A program made the position numbers and the translations under genes. The notes below the pieces were generated by a model. It saw nothing but the letters and a program-made list of their open reading frames with translations, was not told where the DNA came from and searched no databases. Below are positions 1 through 8,700 of a stretch of DNA of 10,827 nt, piece by piece. Source of the DNA: Planctomycetota bacterium (GTDB lineage: Bacteria; Planctomycetota; UBA1135; UBA2386); NCBI GenBank assembly GCA_020425885.1, contig JAGQRA010000210.1, forward strand, positions 1 to 10,827, written 5' to 3'. The first letter of the stretch is position 1. Each line of letters opens with the position of its first letter.

Positions 1-180
1 CACCGTCGGCCGTTCGCGAACGTGCAGATCCGGCAGGCCCTCGACTTCGCCCTCGGCGAACGGAACGGCGGTGGCAACGACCTCGCGGCGCGCGAACGGG
101 GTCACGTTCTGCAGCACCAGCGTGCGCTCCTGCGCGAGCAGCGTGCCGACGAACAGCAGGGCCAGGCAGGCGAACCTCAC
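1..180 (-). CDS. N-terminal fragment of a secreted protein (runs off left edge)
   Basis: The reverse strand reads open for 60 codons from a GTG at 180-178 to the window edge. The first 17 residues form a signal peptide: M-R-F, then a hydrophobic run (ACLALLFVGTLL), then A-Q-E, with cleavage likely near LLA/QE. The mature part begins ERTLVLQNVTPFARREVV and continues with TAVPFAEGEVEGLPDL. A pattern of 'xNxTPFxRRExVxxxVPFxxGEV' resembles the N-terminal RIFT-barrel domain of PcRGLX/YetA-like proteins, but this is a memory-based match to a short stretch and is weak. The start is chosen because GTG directly precedes the signal peptide and no in-frame ATG lies nearby. It is transcribed away from the gene at 215, with 34 bp between the two starts, so they probably share a promoter region. 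Export is well supported; function is unknown. Confidence 0.72.
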   Translation of the reverse strand, partial: MRFACLALLFVGTLLAQERTLVLQNVTPFARREVVATAVPFAEGEVEGLPDLHVRERPTV

Positions 181-214
181 AATGGTGTCACCGAGTCGCT
201 ATGGTCTCGGCTCC

Positions 215-2506
215 ATGAGGTGTCCACGGCTTCGCCATCGTGCCCTGCGTGCCTTGCGTGCGCTGTTGGCATCGTGCCTGATCTTCGCCGCGGCGCCCGC
301 GCAGGGGAAGCCGGTCGTCGCCCCCGAGCCCGAGGAGGCCGCCGTGCTCGCGCTCGGCGCCAAGGAACTCGACGCCTATGCGACGCTGTGTTTCAAGAAC
401 GGCTTCCCGAAGCGGGCGCGCGAGGTCTGGTTCGAGGTCATCGGCGAGTACGACGGCGACGACGCCGCCGCGCGCAAGGAGCTCGGTTACATCCGGCACG
501 GCACGGTGTGGCAGCTCGATGCCGCGTTCGGCTATCCGGAGCAGGACGCGCCCGACGCCGGCGCCGCGAAGATGCTGCAGAAGCGCTTCGACGGCGTCTG
601 CAAGAAGCTCGGCGATGCGCACCGCGCCCTCGCCGACCAGCTCCGCGCCGCCGGCAAGGAGGCCCGCGCCGGCTACCACGTGCAGCGCGCGCTGCGCTTC
701 CTGCCCGCGGACTCCAAGGTCGTCGCGGCCTCGGGTCTGCAGCAGTACGAGGGCATCACCGGCAACGCCGTGGATCTCGAGATCCTGCGTCGGTCGCGGG
801 TGATGGATCGCGAGATCACGAGCCAGACCGAGCAGAGCTACGAGGTCGCGGCCACCGACGCGCGGCAGCCGGCGATCGACAAGGGCGGCATGCCCTACAC
901 GGGGCAGAAGAGCCCGCACTACACGGTCTACGGCGACTGGGAGCCGGACGTGCTGGCGCAGGCCGCGACCTGGGCCGAACGCGCCCTGGCGTTCTGCGAG
1001 GTGGCCTTCGCCGATCACCTGCAGCCCGTGTCGCGCAGCCGCCAGTACCGCACCTTCTGCTTCGTGCGGACCAAGGCGACCTTCGTCAGGCTGGTCGAGG
1101 CCAACGTCTCGACGATCGGCCGGTCGCAGGCCGAGTTCATCGTCGAGCATGCCAAGGCGACGTTGATCGGCGACATGCATACCGCCGGCGTCGAGGAGAC
1201 CGAGACGGTCTACGACCTGGCGGTGCGCTGGGTCGTCCAGGACTACGTCGGCCTCGGCTCGGACGCGATGAACGAGGGCATCGGCCACGCCGTGGTCGGG
1301 ATGTTCTTCGGCCGCAACCTCGTGTTCTCGGTCGGGCAGGAGAAGCAGCAGCACACCGTCGCCTCGCGCACCGTGGCCAAGCTGCTGTTGCCCGACATGG
1401 ACACCTGGATGGAACTAGCGACCGAGATCGCCTGGTCGAAGACGAGCACACCGGCGGCGCGGCTGCCGCTGCTCAAGGCCGCGAGCTTCCCGACCGACGG
1501 CCGCATCAAGTCCTGGTCGTTCTGCGACTATCTGCTGCGCCGCGACCCGAAGCTGCTGCGGCTGCTCGACAAGACCGGGGCCAAGGCCCGCAACGACAGC
1601 GACGTCGAGGTCGCGTTCCAGCAGGCCGCCGAGCTGCCGCTGTATCAGCTCGAAGAGGGCTGGCGGCGGTTCTGGACCGAGGACTCGGCGATCAAACGGG
1701 CGATCCGCGACAAGAGCACGCCGCTCGAGTCCGCCAGCAAGGAGGCGCCGAAGTGGCTCGCCGCCTTCAACAAGGCGCGCGTCGAGAACGGCGGCAAGGA
1801 GGTCGGCTGGTCGGCGCAGCTGTCGGTCGACTGCAAGGAGCACGTCGACTACCTCAAGGCCAACAAGGACCAGCGCGGGCCCGACAAGGAGCACTCGCAG
1901 CTGCCGGGCAAACCCGGGTTCTCGAATTCGGGCCGTTCGTTCGCACAGACCGCCGTGGTCTGGACCGAGGGCAAGGATCCGAAGAAGGCGATGGCCGAGT
2001 GGATGCTGATCCCGGGCTATCGTGACGCCATCCTCAATCGCAACATCGACACCGTCGGCATCTATGCCGAACGCGGCATCGTGGTCCTCGATGGCCGGCG
2101 CGGTCGTGAGGCGTCGCAGTCGGCCATGTCGCTCACCTATCCGAGCGCCGACCTCAAGGGTGGACGCAAGAAGGAGCCCGTGCCGTCGGCGGTCGATGTC
2201 GACCTGCTCGGCCCCGAGGTGCAGAAGCTGCTCGGCCTCAACAAGCGCGGCAAGCAGAAGCAGATCGGGCTGCCGCTCACGGCCCACTTCTACTTCAGCC
2301 GGGCCGATGACGTGAAGTGCGAGGTGACGTCACGCGGGCAGCCGGTCGAGGGCTGGTTGGTGCGCGGCAGCGGTTCGTGCGGCCGCACCTCGGTGCCCGG
2401 GCTGTGGGTGTTCTACCCGGCCGAGCCGCTCGACAAGGGCGTCGACATGAACGCCGAGTGGACCTGGCCTGATGGCGGCCACAAGGTCACGTTCACCACC
2501 AACTGA
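215..2506 (+). CDS. Exported pseudo-peptidase (gluzincin-like core) with CAP-like domain, paralogue 1
   Basis: The protein is 763 aa from the ATG at 215. That start gives an arginine-rich n-region, a hydrophobic stretch and APAQG, a signal peptide of about 29 residues; an in-frame ATG at 182 would add 11 residues ahead of it. Residues ~35-190 are helical with TPR-like repeats. From ~235 ('PHYTVYGDW') the layout follows the peptidase-MA/DUF1570 type: a 'hYxVxg' strand, then a helix, then the place where HExxH should be, which reads RWVVQ (338-342). Eleven residues later comes NEGIGH (353-358), matching the gluzincin third-ligand motif 'WxNEGxA'. The zinc histidines are missing, so proteolysis is unlikely. 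Residues ~513-626 resemble a CAP domain ('AFNKARVENGG', 'AMAEWMLIPGYRDAILN', 'VGIY'), with Tyr replacing the usual His in 'GHR'. Residues ~642-763 look like the beta-rich domain often following CAP domains ('YPAEPLDKG...VTFTT'). It is a clear paralogue of the next gene. Fold assignment is inference from motifs; the biological role is unknown. Confidence 0.85.
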   Translation: MRCPRLRHRALRALRALLASCLIFAAAPAQGKPVVAPEPEEAAVLALGAKELDAYATLCFKNGFPKRAREVWFEVIGEYDGDDAAARKELGYIRHGTVWQLDAAFGYPEQDAPDAGAAKMLQKRFDGVCKKLGDAHRALADQLRAAGKEARAGYHVQRALRFLPADSKVVAASGLQQYEGITGNAVDLEILRRSRVMDREITSQTEQSYEVAATDARQPAIDKGGMPYTGQKSPHYTVYGDWEPDVLAQAATWAERALAFCEVAFADHLQPVSRSRQYRTFCFVRTKATFVRLVEANVSTIGRSQAEFIVEHAKATLIGDMHTAGVEETETVYDLAVRWVVQDYVGLGSDAMNEGIGHAVVGMFFGRNLVFSVGQEKQQHTVASRTVAKLLLPDMDTWMELATEIAWSKTSTPAARLPLLKAASFPTDGRIKSWSFCDYLLRRDPKLLRLLDKTGAKARNDSDVEVAFQQAAELPLYQLEEGWRRFWTEDSAIKRAIRDKSTPLESASKEAPKWLAAFNKARVENGGKEVGWSAQLSVDCKEHVDYLKANKDQRGPDKEHSQLPGKPGFSNSGRSFAQTAVVWTEGKDPKKAMAEWMLIPGYRDAILNRNIDTVGIYAERGIVVLDGRRGREASQSAMSLTYPSADLKGGRKKEPVPSAVDVDLLGPEVQKLLGLNKRGKQKQIGLPLTAHFYFSRADDVKCEVTSRGQPVEGWLVRGSGSCGRTSVPGLWVFYPAEPLDKGVDMNAEWTWPDGGHKVTFTTN

Positions 2507-2556
2507 GACCTGACCCGATCCGTGCAAGCGCGCGCCGCGGCCGTAGAGTCAGCGGC

Positions 2557-4854
2557 ATGTTCCGGATCTCGACGTGGCTGCTCGCCGCCACCCTGACCCT
2601 GGCCTCGATCGCCGCCCAGGACCCCACGGCGGCGCGCAAGCGGGAGAGCAAGCTCACCGCGGAGGCCATCACGACGTTGCACCAGATCGCCGACGCCCTC
2701 GAGGCGCAACGCCAGCACGGCGCCGCGCTGGCGTTGCGCAAGGAGATCCTGCTCGAGTACTCCGAGGAGGACGCGAAGGCGCGCGACAAGGTCGGCTTCA
2801 CCAAGGTCGGCGATCTCTGGCAGCCCGACCCGGGCAAGCTCGTCATCGAGAAGGACCTGAGCGGCGACAAGAAGGAGCTGAAGAAGATCGAGAAGCTCAT
2901 CGACAAGTTCCGCAAGGACCAGATCAGCGAGCATCGGGCGGTCGCCGAGCTGTGGACCAAGGCCTTGGACACCGCGCGTGCGAGTCATCACTGGCGGCGC
3001 GTGCTGGCGCTGGACCCCGATGCCAAGGATGCGGTGACGGCGTTGTCGTTGGCGCGATTCCAGGGCTTCCGCGGCAGCGACGAGGAACTCCACATGCTGC
3101 GCCGCGCCTGGGCCATCCGCGGCGCCGTCGAGTGGCTCAATCGCCATGAGTTCCCGGTCGAGCCGATCGAGGGCGGCACGCACCCGTTGCTGGAGAAGGC
3201 CGGCATCCCGCACCAGGGCTACCGCAGCCAGAACTTCGAGATCTGGGGCACCCTGCCGGGCGACCAGCTGCCGAAGGTGGCGCAGAACTGCGAGCGCGCG
3301 GTGCTGATGTGCCGTACGATCTTCGGCACCAGCGAGGGGCACGTGTTCGCGCCCGGTCCGCGGCGTGGCCTGGTGTTGGTCGGCGACGAGGCCAGCTATC
3401 ACAAGGTGCTCGATCAATGCGCCGACCAGTTCGACGCGGCGCGGCTCGAGTTCCTGAAGAACACCGTCGACCTCGCCTTCCTCACGGTCGGCGAGCAGCA
3501 GGTGCGGTTCATCAAGACCAACGGCTCGTACGACGAGGCGTTCGACCAGAGCGTCCGCGCCGTCGTCCAGGACATCACCGGCTGCTTCACCGAAGGCCTG
3601 TGGGAAGGCCTCGGCCATGCCGGCTGCGGCGCCCTGTTCGGCAAGACGATCACGTTCCTGCTCGAGCAGCAGACCGCCCGCACGGTGGCGTCGTGGGCCA
3701 AGGAGCTGCTCGTGCCCGACATCAAGGTCTGGATGGAGATCGCGGCCAAGTCGGCCTGGTCGAAGAGCGACACCAAGACCAGCGAGCTGGTGCTGATCAG
3801 CGCGGCGCGGTTCACCACCGAGCAGCGCGTCAAGGCCTGGGCGATCTGCGACTACCTGTTCCATTGGCGACCGGAGCTGATCTGGCAGCTCGACCAGAGC
3901 CAGACCGAGGACATCCGGACGCCGCCCGAGGTCGAGGCCGAATTCGAACGCCGCACCGGCATCGCGCTGCCCAGGATCGACGCCGACTGGCGCGCGTTCT
4001 GGTCGCGGCAGGAGGCGCTGCGCACGGCGATGGCGGCCGACCCGCTCGGCGATGAGAAGGATCGCTATCGCGAGGCCCGCCAGCAGGCGCGCGAACTGGT
4101 CGATGCAGTCAACGAGCTGCGCGCCGCCGCGCAACGCGGCCCGGTCGGGTTCTACTACGCCGAGGACGTCGACACCCAGGCGGCGTTGGCCTATGCGATC
4201 AAGCTCGACAAGGCCGAGCGCGATCAGCTGAAGAAACCGAAGCAGAAGATCCCGTTGCCGCCGGTGCCCGAGGCGATCGGGCGCAGCGTGTTGTTCTCAC
4301 GCGCCGAGTCGCCGGCCGCGGCCGTGCTGGGCTGGTGGGCCGATCCGGCCTGGCGCGACACCATGCTGCACCCGGGTCGGGGCCTGCTCGGCGCCAACCG
4401 CAATTCGCAGTGCTGCGTGCTCGACCTGACCGAGCCGGTGCAGGCGCCGACCAGCGGGCTGCCGCAGACCTGGCCGAGCCAAGGTGAGGTCGGGGTGCCC
4501 GGCAGTGCCCGCGTCGCCGATCTCGGCCCGCGGGCGCAGGCTGCGCTGCTGGCCGCCGGCAAGAAGCCCGACGACCTCGTGGCGATGCCGTGGACGCTGC
4601 ACTTCCTGCGCGAGATCACCGCCGCCGATCTCGCCGCCGTCGAAGCCCGCGTCTACTACGACGGCTATCGCACCGACTGCGTGCTGGTGAGCTACCAGGA
4701 TGGCGAACCCGACGACGCCGCGGCCGGCTGCTTCGCCTGCATCTGTCTGGAAGCGCCGGTGTCCGGCGCCGCCGTCGAGGTCGAGTGGACCATACCCGCG
4801 AACATGCTCGCCGAGGACGAGAGGTTCAGGCCGGTCCGATTCATCGTGAAGTAG
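2557..4854 (+). CDS. Exported pseudo-peptidase (gluzincin-like core) with CAP-like domain, paralogue 2
   Basis: The protein is 765 aa, with a clean signal peptide MFRISTWLLAATLTLASIAA followed by QDP. It starts 50 bp after the previous stop, so the two genes are probably co-transcribed; no clear Shine-Dalgarno site is visible. It shares the whole architecture of the upstream gene. Residues ~35-165 are charged and helical, with a TPR-like end ('HHWRRVLALDPDAKDAV'). The gluzincin-like core starts near 'NFEIWG' (226-231), has RAVVQ (334-338) where HExxH is expected, and WEGLGH (349-354) exactly 11 residues later. Then come blocks shared with the paralogue: 'RTVAS', 'LLVPDIKVWMEIA', 'AWSKS', 'AWAICDYLF' and 'WRAFWS'. 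Residues ~512-624 match the CAP-like region ('LVDAVNELRAA', 'AVLGWWADPAWRDTML', 'CCVLDL'), with Trp replacing the 'GHR' histidine. The C-terminal part is beta-rich, with cysteines in 'GCFACICLE'. It is likely a non-catalytic exported or cell-surface protein; function is unknown. Confidence 0.87.
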   Translation: MFRISTWLLAATLTLASIAAQDPTAARKRESKLTAEAITTLHQIADALEAQRQHGAALALRKEILLEYSEEDAKARDKVGFTKVGDLWQPDPGKLVIEKDLSGDKKELKKIEKLIDKFRKDQISEHRAVAELWTKALDTARASHHWRRVLALDPDAKDAVTALSLARFQGFRGSDEELHMLRRAWAIRGAVEWLNRHEFPVEPIEGGTHPLLEKAGIPHQGYRSQNFEIWGTLPGDQLPKVAQNCERAVLMCRTIFGTSEGHVFAPGPRRGLVLVGDEASYHKVLDQCADQFDAARLEFLKNTVDLAFLTVGEQQVRFIKTNGSYDEAFDQSVRAVVQDITGCFTEGLWEGLGHAGCGALFGKTITFLLEQQTARTVASWAKELLVPDIKVWMEIAAKSAWSKSDTKTSELVLISAARFTTEQRVKAWAICDYLFHWRPELIWQLDQSQTEDIRTPPEVEAEFERRTGIALPRIDADWRAFWSRQEALRTAMAADPLGDEKDRYREARQQARELVDAVNELRAAAQRGPVGFYYAEDVDTQAALAYAIKLDKAERDQLKKPKQKIPLPPVPEAIGRSVLFSRAESPAAAVLGWWADPAWRDTMLHPGRGLLGANRNSQCCVLDLTEPVQAPTSGLPQTWPSQGEVGVPGSARVADLGPRAQAALLAAGKKPDDLVAMPWTLHFLREITAADLAAVEARVYYDGYRTDCVLVSYQDGEPDDAAAGCFACICLEAPVSGAAVEVEWTIPANMLAEDERFRPVRFIVK

Positions 4855-4870
4855 TCGGCGGCGCAGGGGG

Positions 4871-5662
4871 TCACTCGTAGGCCAGCCGCCGCACGCCGTC
4901 CCAGACCTCGGTGTGGCCCTTCCCCGGCAGTTCGTGCAGCGTCGCGTTGTCGCCGATCAACTGCCGCAGCTGCCGCGGCGCCGCGATCGGCAGCGCGTCG
5001 TCGGCGGTGCCGTGGACGATGACGACGGGACATTCGACGGTCGCGGCGGCGGCGGTCGCATCGAAGACGTCGTCGGCCAGGAAGCGGCCGAACGGTCCGT
5101 GACGCATGATGTCGATGCGCGGTCCGGCGGCGGCGAGCACGAGGCGGGCCGGGGCCTGTGCGCGCCGGGTCAGCTCGGCGGTCAACTGCACGGCCAGCAC
5201 CGAGCCGAGCGAGTAGCCGAGCACCTCGGTTCGTTCCGGCGCGGCACCGAGCGCGCGCAGTCGGTCCCATTGCGGCAGCAGATCGGCGAGCAGATGTTCC
5301 GGTGTCGGCACGCCGGTCGATGCCTCGAAGCCGCGATAGGCCCAGAAGGCGACGCCGATCTCGTCGGGCAGGGCGCGTTCGAGCTCGGCCTGGAAGCCCG
5401 GCAGCAGCGCCGTCGAGTTGCCGGGCACGAACAGGACCCAGCGGCCGGCCGGATCGACCGGCGGGCGGACGAGGCCGACGAGGGTGACGCCGGGCTCGAC
5501 CTCGAGTCGGTCGATCTGCCAACGCCCGGTCGCGAGCGCTGCGATGTCGGCCTCGCTCTTCTGATCGATCCAGTAGGCGAAGCGATGCAACCTGGCGGCG
5601 CCGAACCAGGCCATGACGACGGCGAGCAACAGGCAGATGGCGATCCACATGCGGGTCTTCAC
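4871..5662 (-). CDS. Membrane-anchored alpha/beta hydrolase
   Basis: The protein is 263 aa from a GTG at 5662; an ATG at 5650 would give 259 aa. Residues ~5-22 (MWIAICLLLAVVMAWFG) follow Lys2/Arg4 and form an uncleaved signal anchor or one membrane helix, so the domain probably faces the periplasm. The alpha/beta-hydrolase fold is shown by 'WVLFVPGNS' (75-83, oxyanion-hole strand), the nucleophile elbow GYSLGS with Ser151, 'VVIVHGTADDALP' with the acid at Asp221 or Asp222, and 'LPGKGHTE' with His250. The spacing fits the YfhR/ABHD13-like group of serine hydrolases, whose substrates are mostly unknown. Its stop is 16 bp from the stop of the convergent gene to its left, and it diverges from the NRPS gene across 136 bp. 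It could be an esterase or amidase. It is not an obvious type II thioesterase, since those are cytosolic and lack an anchor. Confidence 0.88.
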   Translation of the reverse strand: MKTRMWIAICLLLAVVMAWFGAARLHRFAYWIDQKSEADIAALATGRWQIDRLEVEPGVTLVGLVRPPVDPAGRWVLFVPGNSTALLPGFQAELERALPDEIGVAFWAYRGFEASTGVPTPEHLLADLLPQWDRLRALGAAPERTEVLGYSLGSVLAVQLTAELTRRAQAPARLVLAAAGPRIDIMRHGPFGRFLADDVFDATAAAATVECPVVIVHGTADDALPIAAPRQLRQLIGDNATLHELPGKGHTEVWDGVRRLAYE

Positions 5663-5798
5663 TGACTTCGGCGGTGCGATCAGGGCTTCTGGGAAGGAGC
5701 CGCGCCAGCCGCCGTTGGCATGGGCCGCATGACGGCTAGGCAGGCGCGACCATAGACCGTATCAAGGGGATCCGCTCGCAACTCCGATCGATCTCCAG
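5663..5798. promoter_or_regulatory. Divergent intergenic region between hydrolase and NRPS genes
   Basis: These 136 bp must hold the promoters of both the leftward hydrolase and the rightward NRPS gene. TTGGCA at 5715-5720 is close to a sigma70 -35 box, but the hexamer 16 bp on (TAGGCA, 5737-5742) is a poor -10, so no promoter is called with confidence. No strong Shine-Dalgarno sequence lies just before the NRPS ATG; AAGGGG at 5764-5769 is about 30 bp away. No operator-like long palindrome is visible. Confidence 0.4.
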
Positions 5799-8700
5799 AT
5801 GTCGCAAACGCTCGCCGCGGTCTTCGTTGGTTCCGACACTTTGCTGCTGCAGTGTCTCGAGGTCTGGCGCGAGCGCGGCCACCGCGTCGTCGCGGTCGCG
5901 ACCGACACCGACAAGGTCCGCCGCCATTGTGCCGAGCTCGGTCTGCGCTGCCTCGATGCCAGCGCCGACTTCGCCGCTCAACTGCAAGGCGAGGAGATCG
6001 ATCTGCTGTTCGCCATCACCTGGCTGTCGATGCTGCCCGAATCGGCGCTGCGCCTGCCGCGCCACTTCGCCGTCAACTTCCACGACGGCCCGCTGCCGCG
6101 CTACGCCGGGCTCAACGCGACCTGCTGGGCGATCCACAACGGCGAGCGCGAGCACGCCGTGACCTGGCACGTGATCGAGGCCGAGGCCGACACCGGCGCC
6201 ATCCTGTCGCAGCAGAGCTTCGCGATCGCGCCCGACGACACCGCGTTCACGCTCAATGCCCGCTGTTTCGAGGCCGGGTTGGCAACGTTCGAGAAGTTGA
6301 CCGGGCAGCTCATGGACAACGCGGTGACGCCGGTGCCACAGGACCTGCAACGGCGCAGCTACTTCGGTCGGCGGGCGCGGCCCGCTGCCATGGCGATGCT
6401 CGACTTCGGCCAGCCGGCGGCGGCGGTGGCGCGGGTCGTGCGGGCCTTCGATCATGGCGGCTACCAGAATCCGATCGCCATCGCCAAGGTCCGGACTTCG
6501 CGCGGCGTGATCGTGCCCGGCGGGGCCGAGGTCGTGGCCGGTCACGGCGCCGCGGCCGGCACCATCACCGCCGTCGACGACGAGTCCGTGCGCATCGCCT
6601 GCGCCGACGGCGAGGTCCGCTTGACGCGGCTGCGCTGCCTGCAGAACCACGAACTCGACGCCGCCGGGCTGCAGCGATTCGGCGTCGTCACCGGCGGCAA
6701 GGTGTCGTTGCTCGACGCCGATCATGCGGCTCTACTCACGGCGCTCGGGCGCGCCGCGGCGGCCGATGAGCCCCAGTGGCTCGACGTGCTGCGCTCGCAG
6801 CCGCCGTTGCCGGTGCCCGGCGGCAGTCCGGCGGCGGCCGCCGCCGCCGAGGCGAAGTTGGCCGTCGATCTCGGCGCGGCGGTGACCAGCGCTGCTGCGG
6901 CCGCCGCGATCACCGCCTGCTTCCTGGCCCGCGACGGCGCGCTGCCCGCATTCGCGATCGGCTTGCGGACCGCAGCGTCGGCAGCGCTGGTCGATGCCGC
7001 GCGCGATCTCGCCGTGGCCTTCGCGCCGGCCGTGCTCGCCATCGACGTCGCGCAGCCGGTCGGCGAGGCGCAGCGTCTGGCCGGATCGATGCTCGAGGCA
7101 GCGGCGGCGCGCGGCCCATTGCTGCGCGAGCTGTTGGTCCGCCGCGCCGACGTGCTGCCGCCCTCGACCGTGCTCGAACCGCCGGTCCGGTTCTGCCTCG
7201 AGGCCGAGCCGGGCGCGGTCGCACCGGGCAGCCTCGTCTTCGTCTTCGCCGAAGGCGGCGCACTGCAGCTGCGCTACGACGGCAACGCGTTGCCGGTCGC
7301 GGCGGCCGAGGCGTTGGCGCGCCGGCTGCAGGTCTTCGCCCGCGCCGCTGCGGCCGCGCCGCAGACGTCGCTCGCCACGGTGCCGGTGCTCGATGCCGTC
7401 GAACTGCAGCAGGTGCTGCACGACTGGAACGACGCCGCCGAGCCGGCGCCGAGCGAACCGTGCGTGCACCGGCAGTTCGCGGCCCAGGCGGCGCGCACGC
7501 CCGATCAGGTCGCGCTGCGCCACGGCGACGAGGAACTCGGCTACGGCGCCCTGATGCAGCGGGTCGCGCGTCTCGCCGGTTGGCTGCGCGGCCGCGGCGT
7601 CGATCGCGGCGATCGCGTCGGCATCTGCACCGGGCGCGGTCTCGACATGGTCACGGCCGTGCTGGCGACGCTGCGCTGCGGCGCGGCCTACGTGCCGCTC
7701 GATCCGGCCTATCCGCGGGAACGGCTGCAGTTCATGGCCGACGACGCCGAGCTGCGCGCCCTGATCGTCGATCCGCGCACCAAGTCCCTGGCGCCGAGCG
7801 CGGCCTGCGCCCACATCGACCTCGAGGCCGATCGCGAGGCCATCGCCGCGGCCGCACCGATGCTCGACGATCACGCCGTCGGCGACGATCTCGCCTACGT
7901 CATCTACACCTCGGGTTCGACCGGGCACCCCAAGGGTGTCATGGTGCGGCATCGCAACGTCACCAACTTCTTCGCCGGTATGGACCGCGTGCTCGGCACG
8001 TGCGCCGGCGCCGCCAATGCCGGCGTCTGGCTCGCGGTGACCAGCCTGTCGTTCGACATCTCGGTGCTCGAGCTGTTGTGGACGCTGTGCCGCGGCCTCA
8101 CCGTGGTCGTCCACGACGGCGAAGGTCGGGCGGCGCAGCGCACGGCGCAGAAGCTGCAGGCCAGCACGCGCCCGATCACGTTCAGCATGTTCTACTTCGC
8201 CAGCGACGAGGGCGAACATGCCGAGGACAAGTACCGGCTGCTGCTCGACGGCGCGCGCTTCGCCGACGAACACGGCTTCGAGGCGGTGTGGACGCCCGAG
8301 CGCCACTTCCATGCCTTCGGCGGTCTCTATCCCAACCCGTCGGTGGCCAGCGCCGCGATCGCCGCCATCACCAGGAACGTCGGCATCCGTGCGGGCTCGT
8401 GCGTGCTGCCGCTGCACAGCCCGATCCGAATCGCCGAGGAATGGTCGCTGGTCGACAACCTGTCGCACGGCCGCGTCGGCATCGCCTTCGCCGCCGGCTG
8501 GCACGGCCGCGACTTCGTGCTGCGGCCGGAGACGTTCGCCGATCGCAAGAACGTGATGTTCGCCGGCATCGAGCAGGTCAAGGCATTGTGGCGCGGCGAG
8601 GCCATCGAGTTCCCCGGCCACGACGGCGCGCCAATCCCGATCCGGACCATGCCGCGGCCGATCCAGAACGAGCTGCCGGTCTGGATCACGGTCGCCGGCA

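Noticed and set aside
22..2025. 667-codon plus-strand frame overlapping the first paralogue
   Set aside because: Its translation is low-complexity and Arg-rich; the overlapping frame from 215 aligns with the second paralogue along its whole length.
2413..4134. 573-codon minus-strand frame opposite the second paralogue
   Set aside because: No signal peptide or motif, and it lies fully antisense to a gene whose frame is confirmed by homology to its neighbour.
4856..4891. Inverted repeat CGGCGGC / GCCGCCG between the convergent genes, a possible bidirectional terminator
   Set aside because: The stem is only 7 bp with a 22-base loop and no T-tract, and most of it lies in coding sequence of the hydrolase; in DNA this GC-rich such repeats occur by chance.
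4871..5662. The alpha/beta hydrolase as the missing type II thioesterase of the NRPS
   Set aside because: It has an N-terminal membrane anchor and probably acts outside the cytosol, while the NRPS is cytosolic; adjacency alone does not support the role.
5715..5742. TTGGCA with TAGGCA 16 bp downstream as a sigma70 promoter for the NRPS gene
   Set aside because: The -10 hexamer matches the consensus poorly and the organism's promoter consensus is unknown.
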